NCBI GenBank assembly: GCA_951813625.1
Contig: CATOTS010000022.1
Span: 1-64,000 of the forward strand
Direction: 5' to 3'
Origin: an uncultured Caldilineaceae bacterium
GTDB taxonomy: Bacteria; Chloroflexota; Anaerolineae; Caldilineales; Caldilineaceae
DNA length: 64,000 nucleotides
Shown here: positions 1-7,688 of the stretch, one piece after another
Position numbering within the stretch: position 1 is the first letter of the stretch
Layout of the letters: each line of letters begins with the position of its first letter
Notes under the pieces: generated by a model
What the model was told of the DNA's origin: nothing
Seen by the model: only the letters and a program-made list of their open reading frames with translations
The model's database searches: none
Translations under genes and position numbers: made by a program

Positions 1-588
1 CCAATGGCCGCCCGCGCCCGCACGCTTCGCTATCTCCCGCCCCGACCCGACTTGCAGACCGAGGTGCAGATCGGTGAGAATTCACCAGAATACTTGGCGA
101 TGGCGCGCTGCGGCCCCGGAGACGTGCTCGTCTGCGATGTTATGGGGGACGCCCGCCCCTGCATCTTCGGCGACGTGAAGGCGCTGCATCTGAAGATGAA
201 CAACGCCGACGGCGTCGTGACCGACGGCGGCATACGCGACCTCGATATTATGGTGCAGGAAGAGTACGGGCTCATCATCTACGCGCGCGAGCGAACGCCC
301 CTCGGCGGCGTGCCACACGCCATCCCGGCGGAGGAAAACGTCGACGTTCAATGCGGTGGCGCGCTTGTCCGGCCCGGCGATGTGCTGGTCGGCGACAACG
401 ACGGTGTGGTCGTCGTGCCCTCCTGGTTCGCCGAGGAGTGCGCCGAACTGACCGAAGTGCATGAGGAAGCCGAAACGATGATCAAGGAGCGCATCCTGGC
501 CGAAGGCGTCATTCCGGGCAAGTACTACCCGCCCGGACCGGAGACCTACGAGAAGGTGCGCGCCGCGCGCAGTTCGGGGCAGAAGTAG
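1..588 (+). CDS. RraA-family protein (HMG/CHA aldolase-like), 5'-truncated by window edge
   Basis: C-terminal part of an RraA-like protein, a family that includes divalent-metal aldolases/decarboxylases acting on 4-hydroxy-4-methyl-2-oxoglutarate or oxaloacetate, and also RNase E regulators. The reading frame is open to base 1. The segment [11 protein letters not shown] aligns with TLRYIPAREDL at residues 59-69 of the paralogue at 61256-61987, so about 50 N-terminal residues lie outside the window and the ATG at base 4 is probably internal. The family signature is seen as VVTDGGIRD (about residues 71-79 from base 4) with the Arg-Asp pair used for substrate and metal binding, and again as [15 protein letters not shown]. 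It is followed 43 bases later by an amidohydrolase and a Rieske protein on the same strand, so a catabolic operon is likely. The family is clear; the substrate is not. Confidence 0.85.
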   Translation, partial: PMAARARTLRYLPPRPDLQTEVQIGENSPEYLAMARCGPGDVLVCDVMGDARPCIFGDVKALHLKMNNADGVVTDGGIRDLDIMVQEEYGLIIYARERTPLGGVPHAIPAEENVDVQCGGALVRPGDVLVGDNDGVVVVPSWFAEECAELTEVHEEAETMIKERILAEGVIPGKYYPPGPETYEKVRAARSSGQK

Positions 589-631
589 CCGCACAGGGCC
601 AATGCGCCCGGTGCATGATAAGGAGCGGAAG

Positions 632-1792
632 ATGGCGACTTTGGTAGCGGAACGGCCAACGACCGGGCCACCGGCGCAGACTGAAGCCGGCCCGTCAGCG
701 AAAGCAGGCGAACAGGACGCTGTGCGGCAGCGGATTATCGACTGCGACGTGCATCACCGTACGCCCAACGTGGAGGCGCTGTTCCCCTTTTTGCCGCGCC
801 AGTACATCGAGCAGATCAAGGACTTCGGCCCCATGAGTCCCTATTTGGGCTACACCAACATGCCCGGCGGGGGCGCACGCCAGGACCTGTGGGAGGGCGT
901 CGAAGACGAACCGAATCCAACCACTGTTCCAGAAGTCTGCATCGAAAAGCACCTGGACCGCTACGGCATCGACCTCGCCGTCCTGACCGGCGAGGGCGGC
1001 CCGTACAGCATGGCGGTCCACCCGACCGTCGACTACGCCGCCGCCTACTGCCGCGCCTTCAACGACTGGACGCTGGCCGAGTGGGTCGCCAAAGACGACC
1101 GCTTGCGCGCTTCGATCCACATCGCCCCCGCCGATCCACAGCAGGCCGCGGCCGAGATCGACCGCCTGGGCGATCATCCCGGCGTGGCCCAGGTCCTGAT
1201 GCCGGCCGGCAGCCTGCACCCATTCGGCAACCGCATCTACCACCCGATCTACGAAGCCTGCGAGCGCCACGGCCTGCCGATGTGTACCCATTTCGGTGGC
1301 GAGGGGGCCGGTTTTTCCGCGCCGCCGACCGCGGCCGGCTACCCAACCTACTACCTCGAGATGCGCATGGCCCGCCCGCAGATCGCGATGGCCCACACCG
1401 CCAGCCTCATCTGCGAGGGCGTTTTTGAGAAGTTCCCAAACTTCAGATTTCTCTTCATCGAACACGACGTCTTCTGGGTGCCCGGCCTGATGTGGCACAT
1501 GGATGCCGACTGGAAGAGCCTGCGCGACTACACGCCCTGGGTCAAGCGGCTGCCGAGCGAATATCTGCGCGAACACATCCGCTTCGGTTCCCAGCCTTTC
1601 CCCAACGCGCCCGACCGCCAAGCGCTCGAAACCTTCCTCGACTGGCTCCACGCCGACGAAATCCTGGTCTTCGCCAGCGACTACCCCCACTGGGACTGGG
1701 AAGAGCCGGCCGCCTTCATGCGCAGCCTCGACAAGAAGCTGCGTCCCCGCGTCATGTACGACACCGCCTCCGAGCTCTACGGCCTCGACTGA
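632..1792 (+). CDS. Amidohydrolase family 2 (TIM-barrel metal-dependent hydrolase/decarboxylase)
   Basis: 386 residues. The start is set by AAGGAG at 620-625, six bases before the ATG at 632; an upstream in-frame ATG at 602 has no ribosome site. The fold is that of the ACMSD/amidohydrolase-2 family. A D-x-H metal motif sits near the N-terminus (DCDVHH, Asp39 and His41), a metal-ligand His is at about residue 220 (THFGGEG), there is an IEHD segment after the barrel core, and a C-terminal catalytic/metal Asp is at about 350 (FASDYPHWDWE). Members hydrolyse or decarboxylate cyclic and aromatic acids. The stop overlaps the start of the Rieske gene (TGATG), so the two are translationally coupled. 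Pairing with a small Rieske protein suggests an oxidative aromatic or heterocycle pathway, but the substrate is unknown. Confidence 0.85.
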   Translation: MATLVAERPTTGPPAQTEAGPSAKAGEQDAVRQRIIDCDVHHRTPNVEALFPFLPRQYIEQIKDFGPMSPYLGYTNMPGGGARQDLWEGVEDEPNPTTVPEVCIEKHLDRYGIDLAVLTGEGGPYSMAVHPTVDYAAAYCRAFNDWTLAEWVAKDDRLRASIHIAPADPQQAAAEIDRLGDHPGVAQVLMPAGSLHPFGNRIYHPIYEACERHGLPMCTHFGGEGAGFSAPPTAAGYPTYYLEMRMARPQIAMAHTASLICEGVFEKFPNFRFLFIEHDVFWVPGLMWHMDADWKSLRDYTPWVKRLPSEYLREHIRFGSQPFPNAPDRQALETFLDWLHADEILVFASDYPHWDWEEPAAFMRSLDKKLRPRVMYDTASELYGLD

Positions 1793-2142
1793 TGCCCGCG
1801 CACGTAATCGCAACCGCCGACGAAATCCCCCCCGGCGGCCGCAAAATCGTGACCGTCAACGGCCGCGAGATCGGCGTCTTCAACCTCGACGGCGACTACT
1901 ACGCCCTCCGCAACATCTGCCCCCACAGAACGGGCCCCCTCTGCCGCGGCCGTCTGCGCCCCCTCGTCCTCCCCAATGGCATGACCGACATGACCTACAC
2001 CCGCGAGGGCGAGATCATAAAGTGCCCCTGGCACCAGTGGGAGTTCGACATCAAGACAGGCGAGGCGCTCTATGATCCGCAGCTGCGAGTGCGGACTTAC
2101 CGCGTCGAGGTGGAGGACGGGCAGGTAGTGCTGCACGCGTGA
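1792..2142 (+). CDS. Rieske [2Fe-2S] ferredoxin-like protein
   Basis: 116 residues, starting at the ATG that overlaps the amidohydrolase stop codon. The two halves of the Rieske cluster-binding site are present: C43-x-H45 (NICPHR) and C78-x2-H81 (CPWHQW). This spacing and the short length match stand-alone Rieske ferredoxins or NirD-like proteins rather than a full oxygenase alpha subunit. About 30 residues between the two halves form a slightly long insertion. It probably passes electrons to an oxygenase partner, or works with the upstream amidohydrolase in one pathway. No reductase or oxygenase is adjacent; the nearest Rieske oxygenase in the window is at 15418-16572 on the other strand. 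Confidence 0.9.
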   Translation: MPAHVIATADEIPPGGRKIVTVNGREIGVFNLDGDYYALRNICPHRTGPLCRGRLRPLVLPNGMTDMTYTREGEIIKCPWHQWEFDIKTGEALYDPQLRVRTYRVEVEDGQVVLHA

Positions 2143-2295
2143 ATGTGGGAGGTGCGTTACCGAATTCTTGAGGAAATAATCCTGCTAGACTTCCAACTTT
2201 AAGAACCTTGCATTCCTATGCATGGGTTAAGGAAACCACGATAGCCCTCTATGATTACCAGGACGTAACCACTTGGCATTTATGGGGAACTGTTT

Positions 2296-3312
2296 ATGGA
2301 CGCGAAGAGGATCGCTCTTTACAGAAGAATAGAGCAGGCAAGAAATTCAAGGGTACTCGTTTATTTCACGGGAGATCGGCCCGGCCTAGAAACCAAAATG
2401 GCCTCTGAAGTCTTGGACTATTTTGTACATCATCTCGACAGCATAAGAGTCGTCGATAGAATCACCCTAATACTGTACACGCGCGGTGGTGAGACTCTTT
2501 CGGCATGGAGCCTTGCCAATCTGCTTCGCACCTTTTGCAATACTCTTGAAATCATTATCCCCGCGAAGTGCCACAGCGCCGGAACTCTGCTCTGCCTTGG
2601 AGCCGATAACCTGGTTATGACTAAACAGGCAACTTTGGGTCCCATTGACCCAAGTGTAAATACGCCTCTCAATCCGCAACTCCCTGGTGGGCAACCGATT
2701 GCGCGAGTACCCGTTAGCGTAGAAGATGTAACCGCCTTCCTTGAACAGGCGCGCGAGGCCCTGGGTCATGAGCCTATCGGCCAGATATTTGAACGTCTAA
2801 CGCAGGAAGTTCATCCTTTAGTGCTTGGGAATACCTATCGCGCTCGTTCGCAGATCCGAATGCTCGGCCGGCGTCTTCTTTCAAATCATATGGATAGGCA
2901 AGAAAATATAGACAAAATCCTGGACTTTCTGTGCAGTGAATCCGGAAGCCATGACTATACAATTTATCGTCGGGAGGCCCGGGACCTCCTCGGGCTTCCT
3001 ATAGAAACACCTTCATGGGAATTCAACTACCTCCTAAAGGAGTTGTATGATAATATTGCTGCAGAGCTTGAACTTACAATTCCTTTCGATTTAAACTCTG
3101 TTTTGGGTGGCAGTGATCAAGCCCAATACACTTTTCGTCGTGCTCTGATTGAAAGTGTATCGGGCGGTGCACACAAATTTGTCAGTGAAGGCGTGATAAG
3201 TCGTCAAAGAGTCGAGATTCAGCCGGGAGTCACCGGCGAAACACTAGGTGATCAGCGTCTTTTCGAAGGATGGAGATTCTACGATGCCGAAGTCACAAAG
3301 CAGCCGGAATGA
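2296..3312 (+). CDS. SDH-type Clp-fold serine proteinase (serine dehydrogenase proteinase family)
   Basis: 338 residues related to SppA/ClpP-fold proteases of the SDH proteinase family. Visible features are the strand and oxyanion-hole segment TRGGE (residues 62-66), the nucleophile region KCHSAGTL with Ser94, and LGPIDPS (114-120), which is typical of the family. The rest is helical. No signal peptide or membrane anchor is seen, so it is probably cytosolic. The DNA from about 2160 to 3490 is clearly less GC-rich and uses more A/T-ending codons than the flanking genes, which suggests horizontal acquisition. A small gene overlaps its 3' end. The start at 2296 follows a weak GGGGAA site. The physiological substrate of this family is unknown; some members are found near defence or stress genes. 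Confidence 0.8.
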   Translation: MDAKRIALYRRIEQARNSRVLVYFTGDRPGLETKMASEVLDYFVHHLDSIRVVDRITLILYTRGGETLSAWSLANLLRTFCNTLEIIIPAKCHSAGTLLCLGADNLVMTKQATLGPIDPSVNTPLNPQLPGGQPIARVPVSVEDVTAFLEQAREALGHEPIGQIFERLTQEVHPLVLGNTYRARSQIRMLGRRLLSNHMDRQENIDKILDFLCSESGSHDYTIYRREARDLLGLPIETPSWEFNYLLKELYDNIAAELELTIPFDLNSVLGGSDQAQYTFRRALIESVSGGAHKFVSEGVISRQRVEIQPGVTGETLGDQRLFEGWRFYDAEVTKQPE

Positions 3313-3493
3313 GACAAAGGAAGTCCCACCGCAAACGGGACTGCCGGCGGCGATTTCACAAGGTACCGCCGCGACTGATAACCTTGCAGCGCTGATAAAG
3401 AACAATGTCATTGTTGTGAACGTGCAGAAAGTTGACCTTCCGTCCAATTTACCTGCTAACGAGGGGACACTCGACACTCAACAAGATTCCTGA
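3284..3493 (+). CDS. Small hypothetical protein coupled to the SDH proteinase
   Basis: 69 residues, starting at the ATG at 3284 after an AAGGATGGAG ribosome-like site, and overlapping the end of the proteinase gene by 29 bases in another frame. A longer reading from 3248 is possible but has no better site. The sequence is polar, with a short hydrophobic stretch ending in NNVIVVNVQKVDL. I recognise no family. Codon use is like the upstream proteinase and unlike the GC-rich flanks, so the two probably arrived together. It could be a partner, substrate or regulator of the proteinase; this rests on position alone. Confidence 0.5.
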   Translation: MPKSQSSRNETKEVPPQTGLPAAISQGTAATDNLAALIKNNVIVVNVQKVDLPSNLPANEGTLDTQQDS

Positions 3494-3551
3494 AGCATTT
3501 GGTACAGGCAATCAATCGTCGCCCGCCACCCTGAACAAAACACGTAGGAAC

Positions 3552-3618
3552 GCCGCGCCGGCCTCGTCATCCATTTCGTCAACTGTAAATTGGATGGACG
3601 CAAGGCGGCGCGGCTTTC
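3552..3618 (+). terminator. Probable terminator hairpin after the SDH proteinase pair
   Basis: An outer stem GCCGCGCC (3552-3559) pairs with GGCGCGGC (3607-3614). An inner stem CATCCA/TGGATG lies within it, and the right arm is followed by TTTCTTT. It lies between converging genes (the plus-strand pair ending at 3493 and the minus-strand gene ending at 3644) and is best read as a plus-strand terminator. Confidence 0.5.
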
Positions 3619-3643
3619 TTTCAGAATTACGACTTCCTCAGTG

Positions 3644-4621
3644 CTAGAATTCGCCCTCTCTCACATTCCCTCTACCCAGCTCCTTCACCACCTTCGGCTG
3701 CACCGGCTCGTTGTCCTTCAGAACGCCCTCACCCTTCTTCAGATTCTTGGCCGCAACGCTGTCCAGCCCCGCCAACTTCTGTCCGCCCTTCAGCGCCTTC
3801 AGGTCCCCGTCGTAGTAGTCGAACCACGGCAGCCCTGCCATAGTATAGTCCCGGGCCGTCGGCGGCTCACTCGGCGGCTGGGCGCCGGTCACGTTAACAA
3901 ACTGAACGCTGTTGAGGATGTGCACGAAACAGCGTGAGCGCACAGTTGTATCCCATGCATTGAAGCCGTAGTCGTCCTCGTAAATCTCCTGGCGCATGAG
4001 ACCACCCGGGGCCAGACCCATTTCCGGGGGTGGCGAAGAAACGCGGAGCGGAGCATACGCCATAGGCCTGTAGTCCTCCTCTATTTCCCTCTTGTAAAGC
4101 GAGGCCTTCAACGGATAAACGACGATCTGAAGACCGCCGTGCTCCGCCTCACCCGTCAACTGCTCCTCGGCCGTGTATCCTTCGCCAAGCGGCATGGCCA
4201 CGAACTGCCGGATCTTCCCTTTCATGACGCAGAACCCGTCCAGCCAAGGCTGCTCGGGAACGACCACATAGTCCTGGGGACTTTCACAGAGCTCGTTCTC
4301 CCAGCCCTCACCCGTCACCGCATTGATCTTCCCCGCCGCCACCTTCACCGCCATCGGATAGCTGCCGTCGAAATTGAGCCACATCGCTTCCGCCTGGTAC
4401 ATCGGCAGAAAGACGCCCCCGCGCGTGTTCCAGGTATCCGGTACCGTGTCGGTGTAGTCGTCGACAAGATTGAGCGGGAAGCGGCCCAGCCCCGGCGGCA
4501 GCGAGTATTCCCGGTTGTCATCGGGAATGCGCAGCGTGCGCTGGAAGGAGATGCTGCACTTTGCGTCCTTGTGCACCTCCGGGAAGCGGAAATTCAATCT
4601 ATCTCTTTTGAGTTCAATCAT
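3644..4621 (-). CDS. Conserved hypothetical protein (about 325 aa) downstream of an XRE regulator
   Basis: 325 residues, starting at the ATG at 4621 behind a strong AGGAGGAA site; a longer in-frame start at 4657 is less likely. No signal peptide or membrane helix is evident. The protein is rich in aromatic residues, with distinctive blocks such as MYQAEAMWLNF, AVKVAAGKINAVTGE, VVVPEQPWLDGF and MPLGEGYTAEEQLTG. I believe these are strongly conserved in a widespread family of unknown function, and I will not assign an activity. It lies 57 bases downstream of the XRE repressor gene in the same direction, so the two probably share the self-regulated promoter at 5039-5067. Confidence 0.7.
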   Translation of the reverse strand: MIELKRDRLNFRFPEVHKDAKCSISFQRTLRIPDDNREYSLPPGLGRFPLNLVDDYTDTVPDTWNTRGGVFLPMYQAEAMWLNFDGSYPMAVKVAAGKINAVTGEGWENELCESPQDYVVVPEQPWLDGFCVMKGKIRQFVAMPLGEGYTAEEQLTGEAEHGGLQIVVYPLKASLYKREIEEDYRPMAYAPLRVSSPPPEMGLAPGGLMRQEIYEDDYGFNAWDTTVRSRCFVHILNSVQFVNVTGAQPPSEPPTARDYTMAGLPWFDYYDGDLKALKGGQKLAGLDSVAAKNLKKGEGVLKDNEPVQPKVVKELGRGNVREGEF

Positions 4622-4678
4622 GGCTGGTTCCTCCTGGATCCTTACCTTGGAACACAATGTATGCGTGACACCCGGCCC

Positions 4679-5029
4679 TTACCAATCGCCGTCTCGGATC
4701 TCGCGGGCGACGTGCTGGATCGCACCGTCGGGCGCATCCCGCAGTTGCCGCAACAGCTCCGCGAACAGTTGCGGCCTCCGCAGAATGATATCCCGAAGGT
4801 CGCTCGAAACTTTGCCCGCCATCGCCAGCAAAAGGTCCGCATCCTCGCCCAACTCCCCGGCCAGACGGCGTATCGTCGCCTCCGAAGGCGGCGCGACCTG
4901 GTCTCGCTCGATCTTGCTCAAATACGACGGCTCCACCCCAATGCGCTGCGCAACCTGCCGCACCGAGAAGGACCGGTCTTCCTTGAACCTCTTATCGCGA
5001 ACGGAACGGATAAACTTGCCGAATGTCAT
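4679..5029 (-). CDS. XRE-family HTH transcriptional repressor
   Basis: 116 residues from the ATG at 5029. The N-terminal two thirds is a Cro/CI-type helix-turn-helix (SVRQVAQRIGVEPSYLSKIER, the recognition region around residues 22-42). The C-terminal tail may mediate dimerisation (LRDIILRRPQLFAELLRQL). A GTG start at 5047 would add six residues encoded by the operator itself. I prefer the ATG because the promoter geometry predicts a transcript that begins almost on it. A perfect inverted repeat lies immediately upstream. It most likely represses itself and the hypothetical gene at 3644-4621. Confidence 0.85.
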   Translation of the reverse strand: MTFGKFIRSVRDKRFKEDRSFSVRQVAQRIGVEPSYLSKIERDQVAPPSEATIRRLAGELGEDADLLLAMAGKVSSDLRDIILRRPQLFAELLRQLRDAPDGAIQHVAREIRDGDW

Positions 5030-5047
5030 GTGTACTACATAGTACAC
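5030..5047. promoter_or_regulatory. XRE operator: 8-bp-arm perfect inverted repeat
   Basis: GTGTACTA (5030-5037) and TAGTACAC (5040-5047) form a perfect inverted repeat with a two-base centre. It covers the -10 box and touches the start codon of the XRE gene, which is the expected place for autorepression. Confidence 0.65.
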
Positions 5048-5067
5048 AATAGTCAGACATCTGTCAA
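5039..5067 (-). promoter_or_regulatory. Sigma-70-type promoter of the XRE gene, apparently leaderless
   Basis: On the minus strand TTGACA (5062-5067) is separated by 17 bases from TACTAT (5039-5044). The expected transcription start is about seven bases further on, essentially at the ATG at 5029. No ribosome-binding site is visible, so the mRNA is probably leaderless. Confidence 0.6.
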
Positions 5068-5210
5068 GAGGGTAATTTCACATCCGGGGTATGTGATGTT
5101 TGAGCTACACCAAATGGGGAAAGAATCAAGTAAAGTGGACGGTTGCGACCATTCGTTACGGTTGTTGCACAGGGTAGACCAATGGAGCAGTTTCCAGGGA
5201 GCCTCCACCC

Positions 5211-6452
5211 TCACGCACTCTCCTCTTCCGTCCGCGCCTCATGCAGCGCCCCCAACCGCAGCAACTGCGGCGACAACGCCGCCGCCCCCGCCACCACCAG
5301 AATCGTCCCAATCCCCCCGCTCACCACCGAAATCACCGGCCCGAAATACTGCGCCACCAGACCCGACTCAAAGCCCCCAAGCTCATTCGACGCCCCGATG
5401 AATATCCCGCTCACGGCCGACACACGTCCCCGCATCCGGTCCGGCGTCAGCAGTTGTGTCAGCGTCTGACGCACCACCATGCTGATATTGTCCAGGGCCC
5501 CCGTCAGAAACAGCATCGCCCACGAGAGCCCGAAATTCTGCGAAAAGCCGAATACAATCGTCGCCACGCCGAACCCGGCCACCCCCAGCAGCAGCCCCCG
5601 CCCCGCCCGCTTCATCGGCGGCAGATAGACCATCGCCACAGCCATCAGAAATGCCCCGACCGCCGGCGCCGCCCGCAAGTACCCGAACCCCGTCGCGCCC
5701 ACGTTCAGAATATCCTCGGCAAAAATAGGCAGCAGATAGACCGCCCCGCCCAGCAGCACCGCAAACAAGTCCAGCGCCATAATCGTGAACAGAATTCGTT
5801 TGTCCCACACAAAACGGATCCCGCCCAGCAGCGTCTGCCAGTTGGCCGGTTCCGGCTTCTCGTCCGTCGGCCGAAATTGGATGCGGGTAAGGATGAACGC
5901 CAGCCACAACGAACCCGCCGCAGCCACAAAATACGCGCTCTGCGCGCTCACGGCAACCACGATGCCGCCCAGCGCCGGTCCCACCACCGACGCAATATGC
6001 ATCAGGCTCATGTTCCACGTCACCGCGTTCGGAAACACCTCCGCCGGCACCAGCTGCGGCAGCAGCGCCGTCCGTGCCGGACGCCCCGCCGTCATCATGC
6101 TGGCGTCCAGGAAGAGCAGCGCATACATCCATCCCACCGGCCCCTCCGCAATCGAGAAAGCAGCCAGCGCCAGCGACGTAACTGTCATCCCCAGCAGGCT
6201 GATGATCGACAACCGCCGCCGTTCATAGCGGTCCGCCAGCAACCCCGCCGGCAGCGCCAACACCATCAGCGGCAGCGCCTGCGCCAGCCCCACCAACCCC
6301 AGCGAGAGCGCCTCTCCCGTGCGCTGGTAGATCTCCCAGGCGATCGCGATACTCTGAATATAGGTCCCCATCCGCGCCACCACCCAGCCAATTACATACA
6401 GCCGGTAGTCGTGAATGCGAAATGCGGCGTAGGGGTCTTGCGAGCGGGACAA
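5211..6452 (-). CDS. MFS transporter (MFS_3/EntS-like exporter)
   Basis: 413 residues with about twelve hydrophobic segments. The cytoplasmic loop after helix 2 reads GLLADRYERRRL, the major facilitator signature, and a related copy follows helix 8. The N-terminus (FRIHDYRLYVIGWVVARMG) resembles the MFS_3 group, which includes enterobactin and macrolide exporters. The second half carries LTPDRMRGRVSAV, also typical of that group. It is therefore a probable proton-driven exporter of a small molecule in the inner membrane. The gene lies upstream of the XRE gene in the same direction, but a 144-base gap holding the XRE promoter separates them. The substrate cannot be told from sequence. Confidence 0.85.
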   Translation of the reverse strand: MSRSQDPYAAFRIHDYRLYVIGWVVARMGTYIQSIAIAWEIYQRTGEALSLGLVGLAQALPLMVLALPAGLLADRYERRRLSIISLLGMTVTSLALAAFSIAEGPVGWMYALLFLDASMMTAGRPARTALLPQLVPAEVFPNAVTWNMSLMHIASVVGPALGGIVVAVSAQSAYFVAAAGSLWLAFILTRIQFRPTDEKPEPANWQTLLGGIRFVWDKRILFTIMALDLFAVLLGGAVYLLPIFAEDILNVGATGFGYLRAAPAVGAFLMAVAMVYLPPMKRAGRGLLLGVAGFGVATIVFGFSQNFGLSWAMLFLTGALDNISMVVRQTLTQLLTPDRMRGRVSAVSGIFIGASNELGGFESGLVAQYFGPVISVVSGGIGTILVVAGAAALSPQLLRLGALHEARTEEESA

Positions 6453-6648
6453 AAGAAAAACTCCAGCGGACAGGTGGGCAGAACCCTATTGAACGCCAAA
6501 ACGCCCCCCTTGTCCAACCGGACAAGGGAAGGGGCTGCTCAGATTGAAAGGACACTTAATCGATGTTAAAATGTATCCTCATCCACCTCGAAACTGAGAT
6601 GCAGGTGACCTTGGATACTTTACTCACTCAAATCAGAGTCATACATGG

Positions 6649-6989
6649 ATGATGTGCCGCATCGAAGCAACTATGGCTTTTTGGCGAGGTCGTTTGAGCG
6701 ACGCAGAGTTCAATGCTGTCAACGACGAGTTGAACTCTCGTGTTGAGATGTCAGCAATCAAGACTTCAAGTTGGATTCCCGGTTCTGATTGGGACGGAAC
6801 TGTTTTACAACCGATCTTAGAAGTCGCATGCCTGAGCGACGCCGATGCCGCTGGTAGGTTTGTGGTTTGATACTTTGGCAGGTTCTATTGGACCACGACC
6901 TCGTGTGTGCATTCGATCGGTACGAGAAGTATGGCGTCCCCATATGAGGTATGACGCACTTTCGTCTCGACAACCCGCCTCTACCATAG
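6649..6989 (+). pseudogene. Decayed hypothetical gene (one frameshift, one nonsense codon)
   Basis: The open frame from 6649 encodes 73 residues (…MAFWRGRLSDAEFN… to …DADAAGRFVV) and stops at 6868. If reading shifts by -1 near the TTT at 6859-6861, the protein continues smoothly as CGLILWQVLLDHDLVCAFDR then YEKYGVPI up to a TGA at 6945. Past that TGA the same frame goes on with GMTHFRLDNPPLP to a TAG at 6987. A single lost base and a CGA-to-TGA change would thus restore a protein of about 113 residues. The composition is gene-like throughout, while the alternative frames are not. I do not recognise the family. It is adjacent to the DUF6883/DUF4926 pair in an AT-richer stretch. Confidence 0.5.
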
Positions 6990-7055
6990 ACAAGTCCTTG
7001 TTTTCCAGCAGGGCGCCCTACGTGGGTAATTCGTTCACAAGTATTCTGAGATCTG

Positions 7056-7388
7056 ATGAAGGTGCCACATGCCGAAAATGCTAGCGTAGATATCCGCAAA
7101 CTGCGCGACTACTGCCTTAGTCCGTCGCATGAACATGGGAGGCACAAGGCGCGCCTTTTCGCAGCTGCATTGGAACTGTATGCTGATGATGCTTGCGAGC
7201 TTCGCGACGTCTTGCTGGAGGCCATCAAGACGCACGACGCGCAACTGGGACGACGCGATGAGTATGGGCAGCGTTACATTATAGATTTTAGACTTGAATG
7301 GCGTGGCAAGCAGGCAATCGTCCGGAGTGCATGGATTGTCGAGAAGAATTCCGAAACTCCGAGATTGACGTCGTGTTATCCGCGGTGA
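7056..7388 (+). CDS. DUF6883-like small protein
   Basis: 110 residues matching my recollection of DUF6883: an N-terminal IRKLRDYCLSPSH segment, HKARLFAAALEL, a middle LLEAIKTHDAQLG, then YIIDFRLEW and a C-terminal VRSAWIVE…PRLTSCY. The function is unknown. Proteins of this type are often encoded beside a DUF4926 protein, as here, and have the size and two-gene arrangement of toxin-antitoxin-like modules. The stop codon directly abuts the next ATG, so the two are cotranslated. Lower GC than the neighbours suggests transfer. Confidence 0.7.
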   Translation: MKVPHAENASVDIRKLRDYCLSPSHEHGRHKARLFAAALELYADDACELRDVLLEAIKTHDAQLGRRDEYGQRYIIDFRLEWRGKQAIVRSAWIVEKNSETPRLTSCYPR

Positions 7389-7640
7389 ATGCAGTGCAGG
7401 GGGCAAGAGCGCGTGAACATCAAGCTACTTGACGTAGTCGTCCTTTTGGATGACTTGCCTGAATACAATCTAGTGCGTGGACAAGTCGGCACAGTTGTTG
7501 AGATCCTTGCAGCCGGCGAAGCGTTTGAAGTCGAATTCAGCGATCCCGACGGACGCACACTTGAGTCCATCGCTCTGCGTCCGGATCAATTCACGGTGCG
7601 CCGCACTCAATTTGTAAAAGCAAAGTCCGCCTCACCCTAA
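7389..7640 (+). CDS. DUF4926-like small protein
   Basis: 83 residues from the ATG touching the upstream stop; an internal GTG at 7413 would give a 75-residue form that begins at the conserved part. The body reads LLDVVVLLDDLPEYNLVRGQ then VGTVVEIL and FEVEFSDPDGRT. This is the DUF4926 pattern of a small SH3-like beta barrel. It probably forms a complex with the DUF6883 protein encoded just upstream; that is inferred from the tight coupling. No membrane segment or signal peptide is seen. Confidence 0.75.
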   Translation: MQCRGQERVNIKLLDVVVLLDDLPEYNLVRGQVGTVVEILAAGEAFEVEFSDPDGRTLESIALRPDQFTVRRTQFVKAKSASP

Positions 7641-7688
7641 ACCACGGGCGGCAAATGTCGCCCTAAGCCCCGCAGATACCCCTGCCGT

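Noticed and set aside
3552-3614. Integron attC-like imperfect palindrome
   Set aside because: It lacks the conserved GTTRRRY/RYYYAAC ends; a terminator hairpin explains it better.
5241-6569. 442-codon Arg/Gln/Pro/His-rich open frame on the plus strand
   Set aside because: Antisense to the MFS transporter and compositionally biased.
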